From Dryas octopetala (Eukaryota; Streptophyta; Magnoliopsida; Rosales; Rosaceae), in assembly GCA_963921425.1 (NCBI GenBank), contig OY992834.1:20597923-20661922 (forward strand): DNA of 64,000 nucleotides, in the 5' to 3' direction. Shown piece by piece: positions 48,422-62,039 of this stretch (its first letter is position 1; every line of letters starts with the position of its first letter). The notes below the pieces were generated by a model that was not told the origin of the DNA, searched no databases, and saw nothing but the letters and a program-made list of their open reading frames with translations. The translations under genes were made by a program, and so were the position numbers.

Positions 48422-49505
48422 GGCTTAATTATCGATTTACCACCCAAAACTGTAACTCATTCCCACTTGCCACCTGAAAGTTTTTTTGTCCCAAATTACC
48501 ACCTGTAACTTACATTCGTGTCCCATTTTACCTTGTTTCGTCAACAATTCGGTTAAAAATGATGACCTGGAAGTTAATGCTGACGTGGCGCGCTGGATGT
48601 GCGCCACGTGTCACATCTTTGCTTTTATTTTTGGATTTTTTTTAATTTTTATAAACTTTAAAAACTAATTAAAAATAGCTCCGAACTCAGAAAAATACAC
48701 GAAAAATTCGGACGGACTCGTCTTGACTAGCACTAATTTACTATCAGGTTAAATTACCAATTTGCCCTGTAAAACTTCCAAAAAAAAAAATTAGAAAGTC
48801 CAAATTTATTTCTAAAAAATTAAAATAAATTTCCCTCTATTAAATAAATTCTAGAATTTTCGTAAACTCTTGGACAAATTCTCAAAAATATTTTGGAAAT
48901 TACCAAAAGCCTGTTTTAGAGAATTATTTCGAGACTTTACAGAAATTCTAGAATTTTTCTAGAATTTATTTTATAGGGAAATTTATTTTCCTCTAAGATC
49001 GAGAAGTCTTTTGGGTAGTAAGTGTTCACGAGAAATGTATTGTTAGTTTTTATAAGACTAACGGTGCAGACCTCATACTTTTTGGAGTTCGGGAGATTAT
49101 CCTATGAATTTCCAAAGAGTCAAGAGTATTTTAATTTTCTAGAAATAAATTTGGACTTTCCAAATTTTCTGAAAATTTTTAGAGGGAAAATTGGTATTTT
49201 GACCCCATAATAAATTAGTACTAGTCAAGACAAGTCAATAGGAATTTTCTGTGTATTTTTCTAAGTTCAGAGTTATTTTTAATTAATTTTCAAAGTTTAT
49301 AAAAATAGGAAAATAAAAAAAATCAGAAAATATAAGAAAATATGTGACACGTGGCGCACATCCAGCGCACCACGTCTGCATTAACGGCCAGGTCATCATT
49401 TTTAACGGAATTATTGACGGAACAAGGTAAAATGGGACAAAAAAACTTTCAGGTGGCAAAGTGAGAATGAGTTACAGTTTTGAATAGTAAATCGATAATT
49501 AAGCT
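48422..49505. mobile_element. Mutator-like foldback element, 1.08 kb
   Basis: Inverted arms begin ggcttaattatcgatttac and pair over about 200 bases, then more loosely almost to the centre (both halves contain gtcttgactag or its complement). The flanks ttttggaaa and tttttgaaa look like a slightly diverged 9-bp duplication. Arms contain cacgtgtcac. No coding content. Confidence 0.8.
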
Positions 49506-49749
49506 TTTTTGAAAACCCACATATCCCACAAAAAGGAAAAAAACTAACAAGCAATACCAAGGTGAAAACAATTCATTGATTCATTGGAGGGAACTTCAGC
49601 ATTGTAATTAAAATTAGTGTCAAAGAAATTGATAATACATCTGAGAATATAGAGAACACAGAACAGAACGCTGGCTACAGACTGTAGAGTTAATAATCAG
49701 CTTAAAATGTTACCTCTCAAAAAAAATTTAAAATGTTAATAAAAGTTTA

Positions 49750-50237
49750 GGCTTATTTACACTATTGCCCCCTGTAAGATACACTTTTTTTCATTTTGTC
49801 CCCTGAAACTTAAATCCTCTCAGTTTGCCACCTGAACTTCACAAAGTTATTGCAAAAGACCCCATGCCGTTAACTCTGTCAATTTTTCCGTTAAAATAGC
49901 TGATGTGACACCTATATGGTATGAGTGAGACCCTTTTTTAGTTATGTAAAATCCATGTGGACAAAAAAAAGAATTTTTAAACTAAAAATAATAAGATCTA
50001 TGTCAATTTTTTATAATTTTACTTGTCTACATGGATCTTACATAACTAAAAAATGGTCTCACTCATGCCATATAGGTGCCATGTCAGCTATTTTAACGGA
50101 AAAATTGACAGAGTTAACGGCATAGGGTCTTTTGCAACAACTTTGCGAAGTTCAGGTGGCAAACTGAGAGGATTTAAGTTTCAGGGGGCAAAGTGAAAAA
50201 AAGTGTATCTTACAGGGGGCAATGGTATGAATAAGCC
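49750..50237. mobile_element. Mutator-like foldback MITE, 488 bp
   Basis: The inverted arms (ggcttatttacactattgcc and near complement) are about 210 bp long. They are flanked by a perfect 9-bp duplication aaaagttta (49741-49749 and 50238-50246). It lies only 225 bp upstream of the ORC1 start codon, so it sits in or next to that promoter. Confidence 0.92.
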
Positions 50238-50462
50238 AAAAGTTTATGAAAGTGACGAGAGGGGTAAAACGGGAAAGAAGAAATTTTTGGCTTTTAAAGT
50301 TCTGTTGCCACGTGGAAGCGAGTATCATATACAATCGCCTTTAGGCGAGTGCTGTCTTGGTTTCTTACATTTTCCCGTCCTCACTGACTCACTCTTTGAA
50401 TTGCGAGTAACAGTCAAACCCTAAGGCTTGGTTGCCATCGCTGTACCTCCGTCTGTACAATC

Positions 50463-53400
50463 ATGGCGGAGACCCCTCAGAAGCTTTCGGAAGATTCGGT
50501 AAAGAAGAAGATGTTGAATGATGGTGCCACACCTCAAAGATCAATCAGTGAATTGCGAAATGATTGGGCCAAAACCCGCAGACCCACAATGCCTTTTCTC
50601 TCTCCTCCAACTCCACAAGGCCTCACCCCTCGCCGATCGGCACGCCGAGCCTCGCTACATTTTGAACATTCAGATTCGGCAAAGACGACGTTGAAAGAAA
50701 AAATGGTGGAAATTGCGAAAACCCCAAAATCTGCTGACAAGGGTGAGAAGTCGAAGAAGCATAAAGAGGAGGGAAATTTGACCCAGGTTGAACTTGCATT
50801 CTCTCCCGTGTCACCGGAGCAATCGGAGACAAAGAAGAGGAAGAGGGCCCGCTAGAAGACGGTGGTGGTTATACCGTCTACAGCTTCGAAAACTGTGAAT
50901 TTCGAGAAGAAGAACAAGAGTTGGGCGGTATCGAAGAGAAAGGTGCTTTACAAAAAGGTGGTGTATGGTGGGGGAGAGTTTGAGGTTGGGGATGATGTAT
51001 ATGTGAACAGGAGAGATGATGCAAGCTCTGATGATGAAGTGGTTGTAGTGGAGGAATGCAGGGTGTGCTTTAAGTCTGGGAAAGCTGTGATGGTTGAGTG
51101 TGATGATTGTTTAGGTGGGTTTCATTTGAAATGCTTGAAACCTCCTTTGAAAGGGGTTCCTCAAGGAGATTGGATTTGCGGGTTTTGCCAGGCTCACAAA
51201 TTGGGTAAAGAGGTCAAGCTTCCAACACCTCCACATGGGAAGAAACGGGTTAGAACGTTGAGGGAGAAGCTTCTCTCCAGCGATCTATGGGCTGCCCGCA
51301 TCAAGAGGTGGATGTTTATTTTGATTTAATTTTGAAATGATGTGTGCTTTTGTTGTTTTGGTTATAATGCATTTGGATTTTGGTAATTTTTGTTTTTGGA
51401 GGTGTGCAGTATATGGAAAGAAGTGGATGGTAGCTATTGGTGTTGGGTACGTTGGTATATAATTCCCGAAGAGACTGCAGCAGGAAGACAACCACATAAT
51501 TTGAGGAGAGAGATTTATCGCACAAATGATTTTGCTGACATTGAGGTGATAGATAATATATCCTAATTGTTCATTTACTTATCGAAGAAATGATTATAAC
51601 TATGATTGTTTCATTTCAGAGAAAGGTTTGAATAAATTTTTCAATTATGGGACACAGTGATTGTCCTGCATGAAAGAATAATTTTGTCAGAATCACATGT
51701 AAGAAATGGTGACATCCTACTTGTTCTATTCAATTGTTTATTTTGTTTCTCTTAGTAATGATGTATATGTGAATGTGAATTTCTGTCGCTAATAAATTCT
51801 TAAAATTGTTAAAAAGAGCAACTAAAAAAAAGAAGAAAACGAAAAATTTATGGGATATGTTTGGCATAAGGGTAAAACAAAAAGAAGCAAAAAGAAATTG
51901 ACAAAAATATGTATCATTGTTCATGTGATATAGCCAAACCTGAAGAAATAGGATTAATTCTTAGTTCTCAATGGAGTTGAGTCTGCATGAGTTTTATAAA
52001 TTGGGCGATGATGCATGGATTTTCACATATGAAAGGTTATACATGCCATTTCTCTTTAAAACATCATTCTCTGTAGCATCTTTTCATTTATATAGTTAAA
52101 TTATTTTGAACTATTGTTTTGATGATTAATATTCTCTCGATTATGAATAAGATATTATGTTGAAAAGAGGTAGAACTTTTCATCCTTAAGTTCATAACTG
52201 TGCTAATTCATATTTTCACAGATGGAATCTGTTCTTCGACATTGTTTTGTCATGAACCCTAAGGAATATGCCAAAGCAAATGAAGGAGATGATGTTTTTT
52301 TATGTGAATATGAATATCCATTGGCACAGTTTCAAGCGTCTTGCTGAAATTGATGATGGTGAAGAGGTAAGCCTTTCATGAAATCAGAATCAGTATTTGG
52401 AAATTCTGCAAAATTCCAGATGGAGTAAAAATTCAGTCTAAATTTATGGGTTTTTAACCATTTGGTAGGATGATGATGAAGCTGGAAGTGATGAAGACTG
52501 GAAACTTTGCAGAGAAGTAGACTTTGATGCAGAAGAAGACATGGACTATGAAGAGGAGAGCGTCAAAAATATACTAGATAAACCATCTCGAACTCATGAG
52601 TTGGCTGCAGTATGGACACTACTTTCGTTCTCATATTTGTGGTTTTAGTTTTTTTTCTGCCCAAAATTAAAGTAGTCAATTATGTATGTACAGAATTCAC
52701 GGAAGGGGCGGTTTTTTGGACTTCAAAAGATAGGAATGAAGAAAATCCCAGAGCATGTAAGATGCCACAAACAGACTGCTCTTGAGAGAGCAAAGGCAAC
52801 ACTTCTGTTGTCATCATTGCCAAAGTCTTTACCTTGCAGGGATAAGTATGTGAGAATCAGTCCATTAAAAGTTTTCTTTGATGTGCATTATTTTAACATT
52901 TTAATCATGTAGACCTGCTTTTATGTAGAGAAATGTTGGAGATAATTGCATTTATCAAAGGTGCCATCTCTGATGATAAATGTCTGGGATGTTTTCTGTA
53001 CATTCATGGCGTTCCTGGAACTGGCAAGGTAAAATCTGTTGATTTTGTTTATTGACAGATAGCTACGTTGATTCAGATAGTCTATAGATTTCATTTTTGT
53101 ACTTTTCTTGCATGAACTGAAATTTACTTATTCCTTCCATTATCTTTGTATAACTGCAGAGAATGAGTGTATTGATAGTAATGAGGAATCTAAGGTCTGA
53201 AGTTGATGCAGGAGGTATAAGACCCTACTGTTTTGTGGAGATAAATGGTCTAAAGTTGGCATCACCAGAGAATATCTATCAGGTAAAATTACATTTAAAT
53301 TTGATGCTCTATGCTTATCATGATGGCATGCCATTGTAGCCCTGTAATACCCTTGTGTTTGCACAGGTTATATACGAAGCATTAAGTGGGTACAGAGTTA

Positions 53401-56400
53401 GTTCGAAAAAGGCTCTTCACTTGCTAAATGAGCGATTTTCTGATGGAAAGAAAATTGGCAAAGGAGATGACAAGCCTTGTATTCTTCTTATTGATGAACT
53501 TGATCTTCTTGTGATTAGAAACCAATCGGTAACCCATTTTCTCAGTTGGTACCCTGTGCATTTTGGGATGTGAATTTGCTAACAACTATTCCAGTCATGT
53601 GTTATATAAAATATGCAAAGTTTTACTATGAATATTTGTTAAGTATACATAGTTCTCATACTTGTAGTCCCTTCTTGGTTTCAGGTTCTTTACAACATTC
53701 TTGACTGGCCTAATAAGCCACACTCAAATTTAGTTGTAATAGGTATACTTTTCTCTTCAATAGGTCTCCTTCCTTATTGAATGATGATTGCATTCTTTCA
53801 GCACACAATGATGTTTCTTTTCTGAGATTAAGGGATTCTTGAATACCAAAAAAGGAAAAAGGAAAATGGTTCTACTAGAAACAATGATGACGATGATGAG
53901 ATCATTGATGACTGCAACATTAACCTCTTTGTGATATATATATTCAGGCATAGCCAATACCATGGATCTTTCAGAGAAGTTGCTTCCTTGTATTTCAAGT
54001 CGTATGGGAATCCAAAGGCTCCGCTTTGGTCCCTATAATTACCAGCAGCTTCAAGAAATCATTTCGAGTCACCTTAAAGGAATTAATGCATTTGAAAAAC
54101 AAGCTAAAGAATTTGCTTCCAGAAAGGTAAGTTGTATCTTATCTGTTTCATCATGAATTTTAACTTTTGTTTCTCTCTTTATTAGTTGGCCATAGTGGAT
54201 GCTCGCACTGTGTACGTCTTTGATATTATTTGAACACATATTCAGGTAGCAGCTATTTCAGGAGATGCCCGTCGTGCATTGGAGATATGTAGGCGTGCCG
54301 CAGAAATCACAGATTATCAATTAAAGAAATTAACCTCAGCTCCCAATAATGCTTCTCAAGGTATACAAACTTTGACAACTGATTTTCCAGACCGACTCCA
54401 TCACAAAATGCTGTAAATTAGGAAACTAGATTTGAATGATCATTACTTGATTCAAACGACTGTTTAAATTGTATCACCATGTTTGGTAAGTTTTTAGTGC
54501 AATTGCCCCAAGCCTTCTCCTACCAGTCTTGCAATTGCCCAAAAATGGGATGTACATTTTGCTGTTTAGTTTAGTCCTGTTTGTCATGTTGCTTCTTTTG
54601 TTTCGTGTGAGCTAGTCTAGCTCCTTTGTGTGTTGTAATTTTTTTTAGGGTTGCATGCCTGCTTGTTTGGTTTAGTTTGGGTCATGTTGTTTGTTTTTGG
54701 CTTTGGCTTGTTGTTAGCTGGGTTTTTTCCACGTGGACTGGCTTTTGTGCTGGTTTTATGGCCTGTTTTGGCTTGTCCTTGTTTTTTGTCCTCTTGGTTA
54801 ATGTATTCATTTGTTTACCAAAAAAAAACAAAAAAACAAAAAAAGAGAATGTTTTGCTTCTAATCATATTTCACACCTTCAAACTCTGTTAGCTATTGTT
54901 AGCCTATTTATTATGACCGGTTGCCTTCATTTTGTCCAAATCCAGTTCTAAATCGTAGTTTCCCATTTCACCTGACCACATCAACAAAACATGAGATGAT
55001 TGTATTTAAACTTCCATGATCATCACTTGATAGTGGGGTAGTAAAGACTACTTATTGTGATTATTACCTTTCTACTTGAAAACCGCTTCTTCCAATGATT
55101 ACTAGAACTGGGAAGATATAAACTATTCATGTGCAAGAGTTAGAAATCTGAATTACTTTGTACAGTCATGATTTTCGTCCATTTTAGATAAAAGGCTCAT
55201 ATTAGGTGTTCAGTGGGGCATTGAAGTTTGAATTATTTGCTTCTAGAAATATACCAGCTCTTGCTCAAGGAAATTCTGGCTATGCCTCTCCCCTCCACCA
55301 TCCCCATATTGGGACTTTCTCAGAGTATTGACCCTTTGTGTGTCCAATCTCATATTTTTTTAACACCATGGTCTAAAATATTGAAGCATTGTAAATTTGT
55401 TCAAGTTTGGTCTCCTATTTAACTTTTCCTTTCTTCTCAAAAAAGGAAGAAAAAAAAAATTGAACTTTTCCTTTCATTGGAAAAAAAAAAAAAAAATCAA
55501 CTGTCCTATGATTAGAGCTAGTTTCATGGAAGATCTACTTTAAATACCAAATGGAACATCCCTTTTTTTTTTTTTTTTTTTTGTGTGGTTTTGTACCATT
55601 TTATCTGAAAATCTCCACCAATTTTTGTTTTATCACCACATAGAACTAGTAAGTGCTTATTATTCCTCATCTACAAATATTCAAATTTTGATACCTAATC
55701 ATTCTCTAGTCCATTTGACACATGCAATTTCTTTTCCATCAATACACAGCAATTTTTACTTGAATTCTTTTTTTTTGCCTGCCTGTTAAGTTAATTCAAT
55801 AGCTTTCTCATTGCTTTACAAATGAAGCTCTTCTTTAAACCAAAGAATTAGAATTATTAACTTTTCTTCTTTCTTGTAACCTGAAGTTTCAAATATGTAC
55901 TCTGTTGCTGCATTGGTATGAGAAAACACCAACATCTCATGTAGCTTCAAAAATATGTGCTTGCTTGTTAGAAGTGTTATTTTCTTGTTCCTGCAGCTTC
56001 ATTTCGTGTCATTTTATGTATCCACTTTGCAGGAGAAACACTTGTTGGTATGGCAGAGGTTGAAGCAGCCATACAAGAAATGTTCCAGGCACCTCATATT
56101 CAAGTGAGTCAAATTATATCTTATGTTGATAATAAATATACTTATTTTATCTGTGGTTGAAAGTTGAAACTTCATTTATTTTAATGTTATGTTATTTCTC
56201 AGAAGAGGGAACCAATGCTCTTGAATAAACAGTGACTATTGCATAATATGCTATCCTAACATTAGATAAATGGAGATCGAGATGGCCGCACATTTTTAAT
56301 GGTGCTGAAAAAAGAGATGAAAATGGTGGCAGTTAAGAATTGATCTTCCAGCATTGCAAAAGTGGTGGCAATTGGCGTTTTTTATATCTTATGTAGCTGC

Positions 56401-58208
56401 CACTCTTGTAAGGAACATAGCTTGTGAATAAATGGCTTACAGGAGCAAATTATCTGAAATCATTAAAAACTGAATCAATGGTGCTGGTTTCAAGTTTTTT
56501 TCTCCTTTTTTTTTTTTTTTTGGGTGAATTTGTGCACAGATAAGATTTAACTCAATACTACTTTATTAAGTTTCTAGCCCCAGTCATTTCTAGTTTTTTT
56601 GGGGTGAAATGAAGTTTTATTTATTATGTTGCATCTGGAACATGGAAATTAATTTTTATACTTTCTTGAGATATATATTAATGTTCATTCTTCCTTTTCT
56701 TTTCCTTTACAGGTGATGAAAACTTGTTCAAAACTGAGCAAAATCTTTTTGACTGCTATGGTGCATGAACTCTATAAAACAGGAATGGGTGAAACTACTT
56801 TCGAAAAGGTGAACTTCTCAAGCTTCCCTGATGATTTGTGTATTTACTTTTTTGTTCGGCGCATTCAGAATTCTTTGTATTAAATTTTAGTATTTAACAC
56901 AGAAGGTGATAATTATTAGACAAGAAACTTTGACGATTGACATGATGACCAATAAAATACTATTCTCCTTCCCAACAGTGCATCTCAAGTAGAAGCCAGA
57001 GTATTTTGATTTTGGTTTACCACTTTCTCTGGTGCCCTTCACTGTTTACTTCTACTACTGGAGGTTTAAAATTAAGTTGTGATGCAATAGTGTTTTTATT
57101 GAAGTTATGTTTTGGATTGCAGTTAGCAATGGCAATCTCTTGTCTCTGTACAAGTAACGGAGAATCATTTCCTGGACATGACACACTATTAAAAATTGGG
57201 TAAGATGCGTTATAATATTAATTTCTATATATATATATATGGAGAAACGTAGTCTATTTATCTTTTCTGTTAATTCTTTTTGTCTTGTTAAATGGGAGTG
57301 TTTTGGCCTTGAAAAACTGCACTGTGTTTGGCTTTTGACTAAGAAAACATTTGGGATTTTACAAAGTTGTTATCTTAATCTAAGCCTATTTGTAGGTATG
57401 TCATTTGGAAACAATGGTGAAAGTAGAATTCTATTTTCCTTGGTGACATGTAAGATAAGTGTTTTAATTGCTTTTGCAATTTTGCATATAATATATTGGT
57501 TCAAGACTTTAAGTGATGGTCCCTTTTCATTTTATTTTCTCTCTGAGGTGGATGTAAGGTGCAAGTTAAATGGCTTTACTTTAATTCACGTCCTTGGTTT
57601 TCAATTGTGGCTGTAGTGAGTATTTGGAACAGGCTAATATTTTATTTAAAGAATAGATATAGTGAGAACGCTTAGAGGGTAATTTCTGGAAATGATACTA
57701 AATAATATGATTTCTTGGTTTTATTGTTTTGGCAGTTGTAAGCTTGGTGAATGCAGAATAATCTTATGTCAATCAGGAGAAAAGCATAGGTTGCAGAAGT
57801 TGCAGCTCAACTTTCCAAGGTTTGTTCCCCTTCAAGTGTCAAGTCCTTGCAGCAACTGATTATTAGACTTGGTTTTCCACCGGTTTTGCATATCTTACTA
57901 ATTGTATCATACCAGTTGTCAATTTATACATCTAAGGGAGCATCTTGCATATACTGAACTTATTGTGTTATACCGCGACCACAATAGGTTCATCCCTCTC
58001 TCCCAAAACTGCAGCTACCGATTTTTATTAGAATTCCCCTCAACCCTAATCCAAAAGTGAAAGCTACTTTGAAATTTGAGGTTTTATCAGAAAACTTTGG
58101 ACCATTTCTTGATCTGATATGAGTTTATATGGGCTCTGTTTCAGTGACGATGTGGCATTTGCACTGAAGGACAGCAAGGAGCTACCTTGGTTGGCCAAGT
58201 ATCTATGA
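50463..58208 (+). pseudogene. ORC1: Origin recognition complex subunit 1, disrupted copy
   Basis: ORC1 is the ATPase subunit that loads the replicative helicase at origins in the nucleus. Sixteen exons with consensus junctions: 50463-51307, 51410-51545, 52222-52366, 52469-52609, 52694-52845, 52929-53028, 53160-53282, 53367-53528, 53685-53742, 53948-54126, 54246-54360, 56033-56103, 56713-56808, 57123-57199, 57736-57819, 58145-58208; about 850 residues if intact. Order: basic N-terminus, PHD finger (Cys/His set about 199-242), BAH domain, AAA+ module (Walker A GVPGTGK near 500; Walker B LLIDELD), winged helix ending 'WLAKYL'. Defects: in-frame TAG at 50853; frameshift in exon 3 near 52310-52318; Walker A Thr replaced by Arg at 53160-53162; 'LLPCISSR' where Arg is usual for Cys. 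Introns are kept, so it is a DNA-level duplicate, or the assembly has errors. A MITE lies just upstream. Confidence 0.9.
54361..56032 (+). other. Long ORC1 intron 11 with inserted repeat sequence
   Basis: At 1.67 kb it is the longest intron of the gene. 54590-54845 is GT-rich and ends in an A-rich tail (caaaaaaacaaaaaaag), as left by a non-LTR retroposon; the 5' end and any target duplication were not identified. 55440-55585 has A and T runs. Splice sites on both sides are intact. Confidence 0.45.
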
Positions 58209-59029
58209 TTCTAGACTCGATCATTTTCAATTTATTTGGAGCAACGGTTTTGACCCTGATTCTCATCATTTGTTGTACTTGTACTTTCTCGTCATAAATT
58301 TATGTCATGTCCAGGCTGGACATCACCGTCTTTGTCTTCTTCTAATTATAGTTTAAACTTATTTATCGTATTATGTATTTGAAGTTTTCAGAAGTTCTGA
58401 CAGAAAATAAAGACAGGGTGCTACTATTTAGCCCGGGAGCAAATTTGCCAATTTCTCAAAGACAAATGTGTAAACAAAAATCATCTCATCTCACCGAATT
58501 TTGATATCTTGGCTGATTTCCTCGATTTGTACATCCATCCTCTGAATTTCTCTTTCAATAAATTAATTGTCTTGCCAATTTTTATAAGACGAATGTGTTA
58601 TCTTGAACAATGAAGAAGAGCAAAGCAAACAAAGAAAGAAATGAGAAATGATAATGATAAAGGAACATCTCAAGTCACATGAGTGAACCACATTATATGT
58701 GGCAGGTGATATGCCAGATCTTTAGTCACGTGAGTGTCGAAATCTTTGTGTTTATTGGGTATGCTTTTATTTTTTTCCCCCAATTGTACTTATGGAGAGG
58801 ACCAGAGGCACAATCAATCAGTGAGAGGAAATACAGAAGAGGAAGATCTAATTATATGAAATCACGGTTGATCATATAAATTATAAGAAATACTGGTCAA
58901 CACAAACTGTAAAGAGAAAAGTAAACCAAAAAAAAAACTATGTTCTTTGTAAATTGCAACGTTTCTTATAAATATTCTATACAAATGGCAGCTGTACTGT
59001 TTTACCATTCTTCTTTCAGTCACATTGGC
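58209..59029. other. ORC1 3' flank, no gene seen
   Basis: It contains the likely 3' UTR with aataaa at 58407-58412 and 58557-58562, which could serve as polyadenylation signals. Beyond that, AT-rich DNA with no supported gene. Confidence 0.4.
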
Positions 59030-59576
59030 AGAGATGTTGTCCAGATTTGCTTCTTCATTTTATGGGGCTTGTAACTGATCTCTAATATTTTGCTTGAAAC
59101 AACTCCATTAGCAAAATTCATTGAAAAGCCTATAATTTTTCAATCGAAAAGCCACCACTCCATTATCTTCTTCCATTGAGAATAGAGAAAACTGTCTTTT
59201 GCTTCAGCAAAATTCAGTATGAATTACATCTTCCATTCTAAGTCGCTTTCCATGCTCCCTTTTCTGCATTACCCAAACAAAAAATCAACAAACCATATAA
59301 GAAAATGTGAATGCCGCAATCGGACAGTGCCTTTCTTCTTCCTAACTTCATGCACCAGGACTGACCAATTAGCACCCACCCAAACAAAAGGAGAGAATAA
59401 AAGATCAATATCATATAAGCTAAAACTAAGGCAGTTGGGGAAAATAAATCCAATTTCTTTCAAATATATTAGCCAATAACTTCAAATTATAAGCATCACA
59501 AAAGGACTTATGTATAAGAATCTCTGGATGATTCTTTGGTGTCAAAGTTTCCAAATGTATTTTTTTTCTGCTGCTA
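59030..59576 (-). other. Extra copy of a CNL 3'-flank module
   Basis: Strings such as cattatcttcttcca, agagaaaactgtcttttgct and catgctccc, and the later atattagccaataacttca, match 62465-62900 and 12765-12890 in the same orientation. It therefore precedes the large duplication as one more partial unit of the array. Confidence 0.65.
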
Positions 59577-59930
59577 CAGGGAATTCAAAAACAGAGTCTG
59601 CTAGCAAATTTCACTCCACCAACTAATGAACGGATAATCAAACCACTAATAATGCTGAAGCCCCATTTTATGAGAATTGGAATCCTGTCATATTAGACAT
59701 TAAAATCTCATAACCATCACTAAGATTGTATCTGATACTCAAATGGAAGAATAAAAAAACAATGTGGATCTGCATAAAGCACTTAAGACAGACCTGCATA
59801 CCTACAAACTCTTCTTTGGCAACACTGGACTTTAAGAAAAGAATTGGAATGAGAGGAAAGAAAAAATTAACAAGGGCAAAGCTATTAAAGTGATTTAAGT
59901 ATCAGAATTAACAATAGAAGAGGTACCTGA

Positions 59931-60113
59931 TTAAAAATTAGATGATTGTAAGGACAAGGCTGGTGTATTTGTCTTAGATATAGTAAATGAAATCAAGTTC
60001 CCATCAATGCCAATGCAGGGGATATGAGCAGTCTTGGACCAGTCGTCTCCTTTCACCCTTTGGCACCTTTCTTTCGACACCTTCTGGAATTGACTGTAAA
60101 CTGAGGCACTCAC
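59931..60113 (-). pseudogene. CNL C-terminal cap exon remnant, open frame
   Basis: The minus strand reads 'FQKVSKERCQRVKGDDWSK' followed by 'TAHIPCIGIDGNL', the end of an RPP13-like LRR, and stays open to a stop at 59931. CAG/GTACC follows at 59921-59931. It is the intact counterpart of 9660-9725. Either a spare 3' exon or a relic. Confidence 0.6.
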
Positions 60114-62039
60114 AAATCACTACATATTTGAAGATTCATGGAGGATCTCTTGTTATCCAATGTTTTGAGAAATGATGGTAAGAGAGGTAGGAGTGGTAGC
60201 CAAAAGACCCTCCTCTTGAAAGTGTGGGAGTGGGCAGTGTTTGCAAGTTATAGTCCATCCAAGAGGCAATGAGTTCTTTGCGAGATGGGTACCACAGAGA
60301 CGACAGCAACAAAAATCCACTAATTGCAGCCCAAAAACAATGTTGGAGCTTCCTTCACGTTAGACCTATGCATGACATAAAATTCATTAAATAAGGGATC
60401 GAAATATTGCTGAAAGTCCATTCCGAATTTCAGACCACTCAATATTCGTATTAGCTGACAAATAACAAACCCTTCAAGCATCAAATGTAATATTAGCTGA
60501 CAAAGTTAGCACTGCTTAGAGGTCTCCAAAACAGACCTCTGCCTATTAAGAAGAAAGAATTCAAATAATTGTACCGTACAATTCACTGTCGTTATGTAAA
60601 ATTGTGGTCGTACAAGTTGTAGGACCACAATCTTACATAACAATATCCTAATGCAAAGATGATGAAAATTCTGATTGATCGAAGAAAACGTGCAAACTGA
60701 TTAACAGCTTTAACGAAACCTAGTTCTTGTAGCTAAAAATTAGTTCCCACTAACAAGTATTACATTGTACAAGAAGACAGACATGGAACAATTAAACACA
60801 GACATAAACAAGATATAGAGAAGGGATGACACCAAATGATGTACATTCAATTATCAAGTGTTAAGGCTTAAAATGAACCATCAGAACTTCTACATAGGTG
60901 TTTTTGTACACATCTAGGTGCTTGAGTTTGGACTGAAATTGGAATCATCAAATTACATGAGCTATTCACTTTATTATGCATGCCAGTTTGACAATCTGGA
61001 CCTTTTCTTTATATCATATAATCAATGTAAAAAAAAGAAAGAGAGATCCCATCTTCAGTTCTTTTAGGAGTAATGCTGATGAGAAAGAAAGAACAACTAA
61101 AGTAAAGTTCATCTGCCACAGTGATCAACTAAAGAGAAGTGCTACATACTTTTAAATTCTTGGAAAAGCAGCAAAATATATTTTGACAATATATTGGAAA
61201 AGTAGCTGGTAGCTCCACAAAACCTCATAAGGAAAATTGGCAAGAAAATTTGAAGCTTCCTTCATGCATGACACAAAGTTCATTGAATAATGTACTGGAA
61301 AGAATTACCGAATGTCCATTCAGAGTTTAAGACCACTCTATATCATGATTTCAGAACTAGCACCTCAAATAACGTACCCTAAAGCCTCAAAGTGTAATAT
61401 TAGAAGACAGTTGCATGGTTTAGAGACCCCCAATATTGATATCTGCCCATAAAACAAGAAAGGATTTAAAGAATGGCCAAAATCTTATAGAAAAATAGTA
61501 AATGGCAACTGTAATTTTTGCTAAAGCCAAAATTTCAGAGTCCTTCAGAAATTATACATAGAGCTTTACCTTCATGTGTTTTCTTACACTTCTATTCCAC
61601 ATCAAATTGTGAAAAGCCTATGTCTTCTCAAAGCTATTTTATGTATCTCAGCTCAACCAAGTATCCTAAATGCAAAGAAGAAGAAATTAGAATTGATAGA
61701 TTGATCTTAGAGAATAAAAAAAAAAAAAAAAAAAAAAAAGATTTCAATAGCTTTATTGAAAAGAAATTGTTGCAAACCTAATTCCCAGTATCAAGTCCAA
61801 GATTGTACAAGAACACACAAAATATACTTTGAAAGTAAATTCTTGGAAAAGCAGCGAAATATATTTTGAAAATATACAAGTATTTTGTTGGAAAAAGTAG
61901 CTGCATTGAATCCACCATATTGGACTACACTACCTATTTCCCATATAGCTCTCATTTAACAGATAAAAAAAATAAAAATAAAAAACAAGCTCATATGGGT
62001 ACCTGATCCTGATTAGGTAGTTGAGAGTGAAATGACAAT

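Noticed and set aside
54626..54892. Hydrophobic plus-strand frame of 88 codons in ORC1 intron 11
   Set aside because: GT-rich retroposon-like sequence with an A-rich tail; no conserved start context or homologue recognised.
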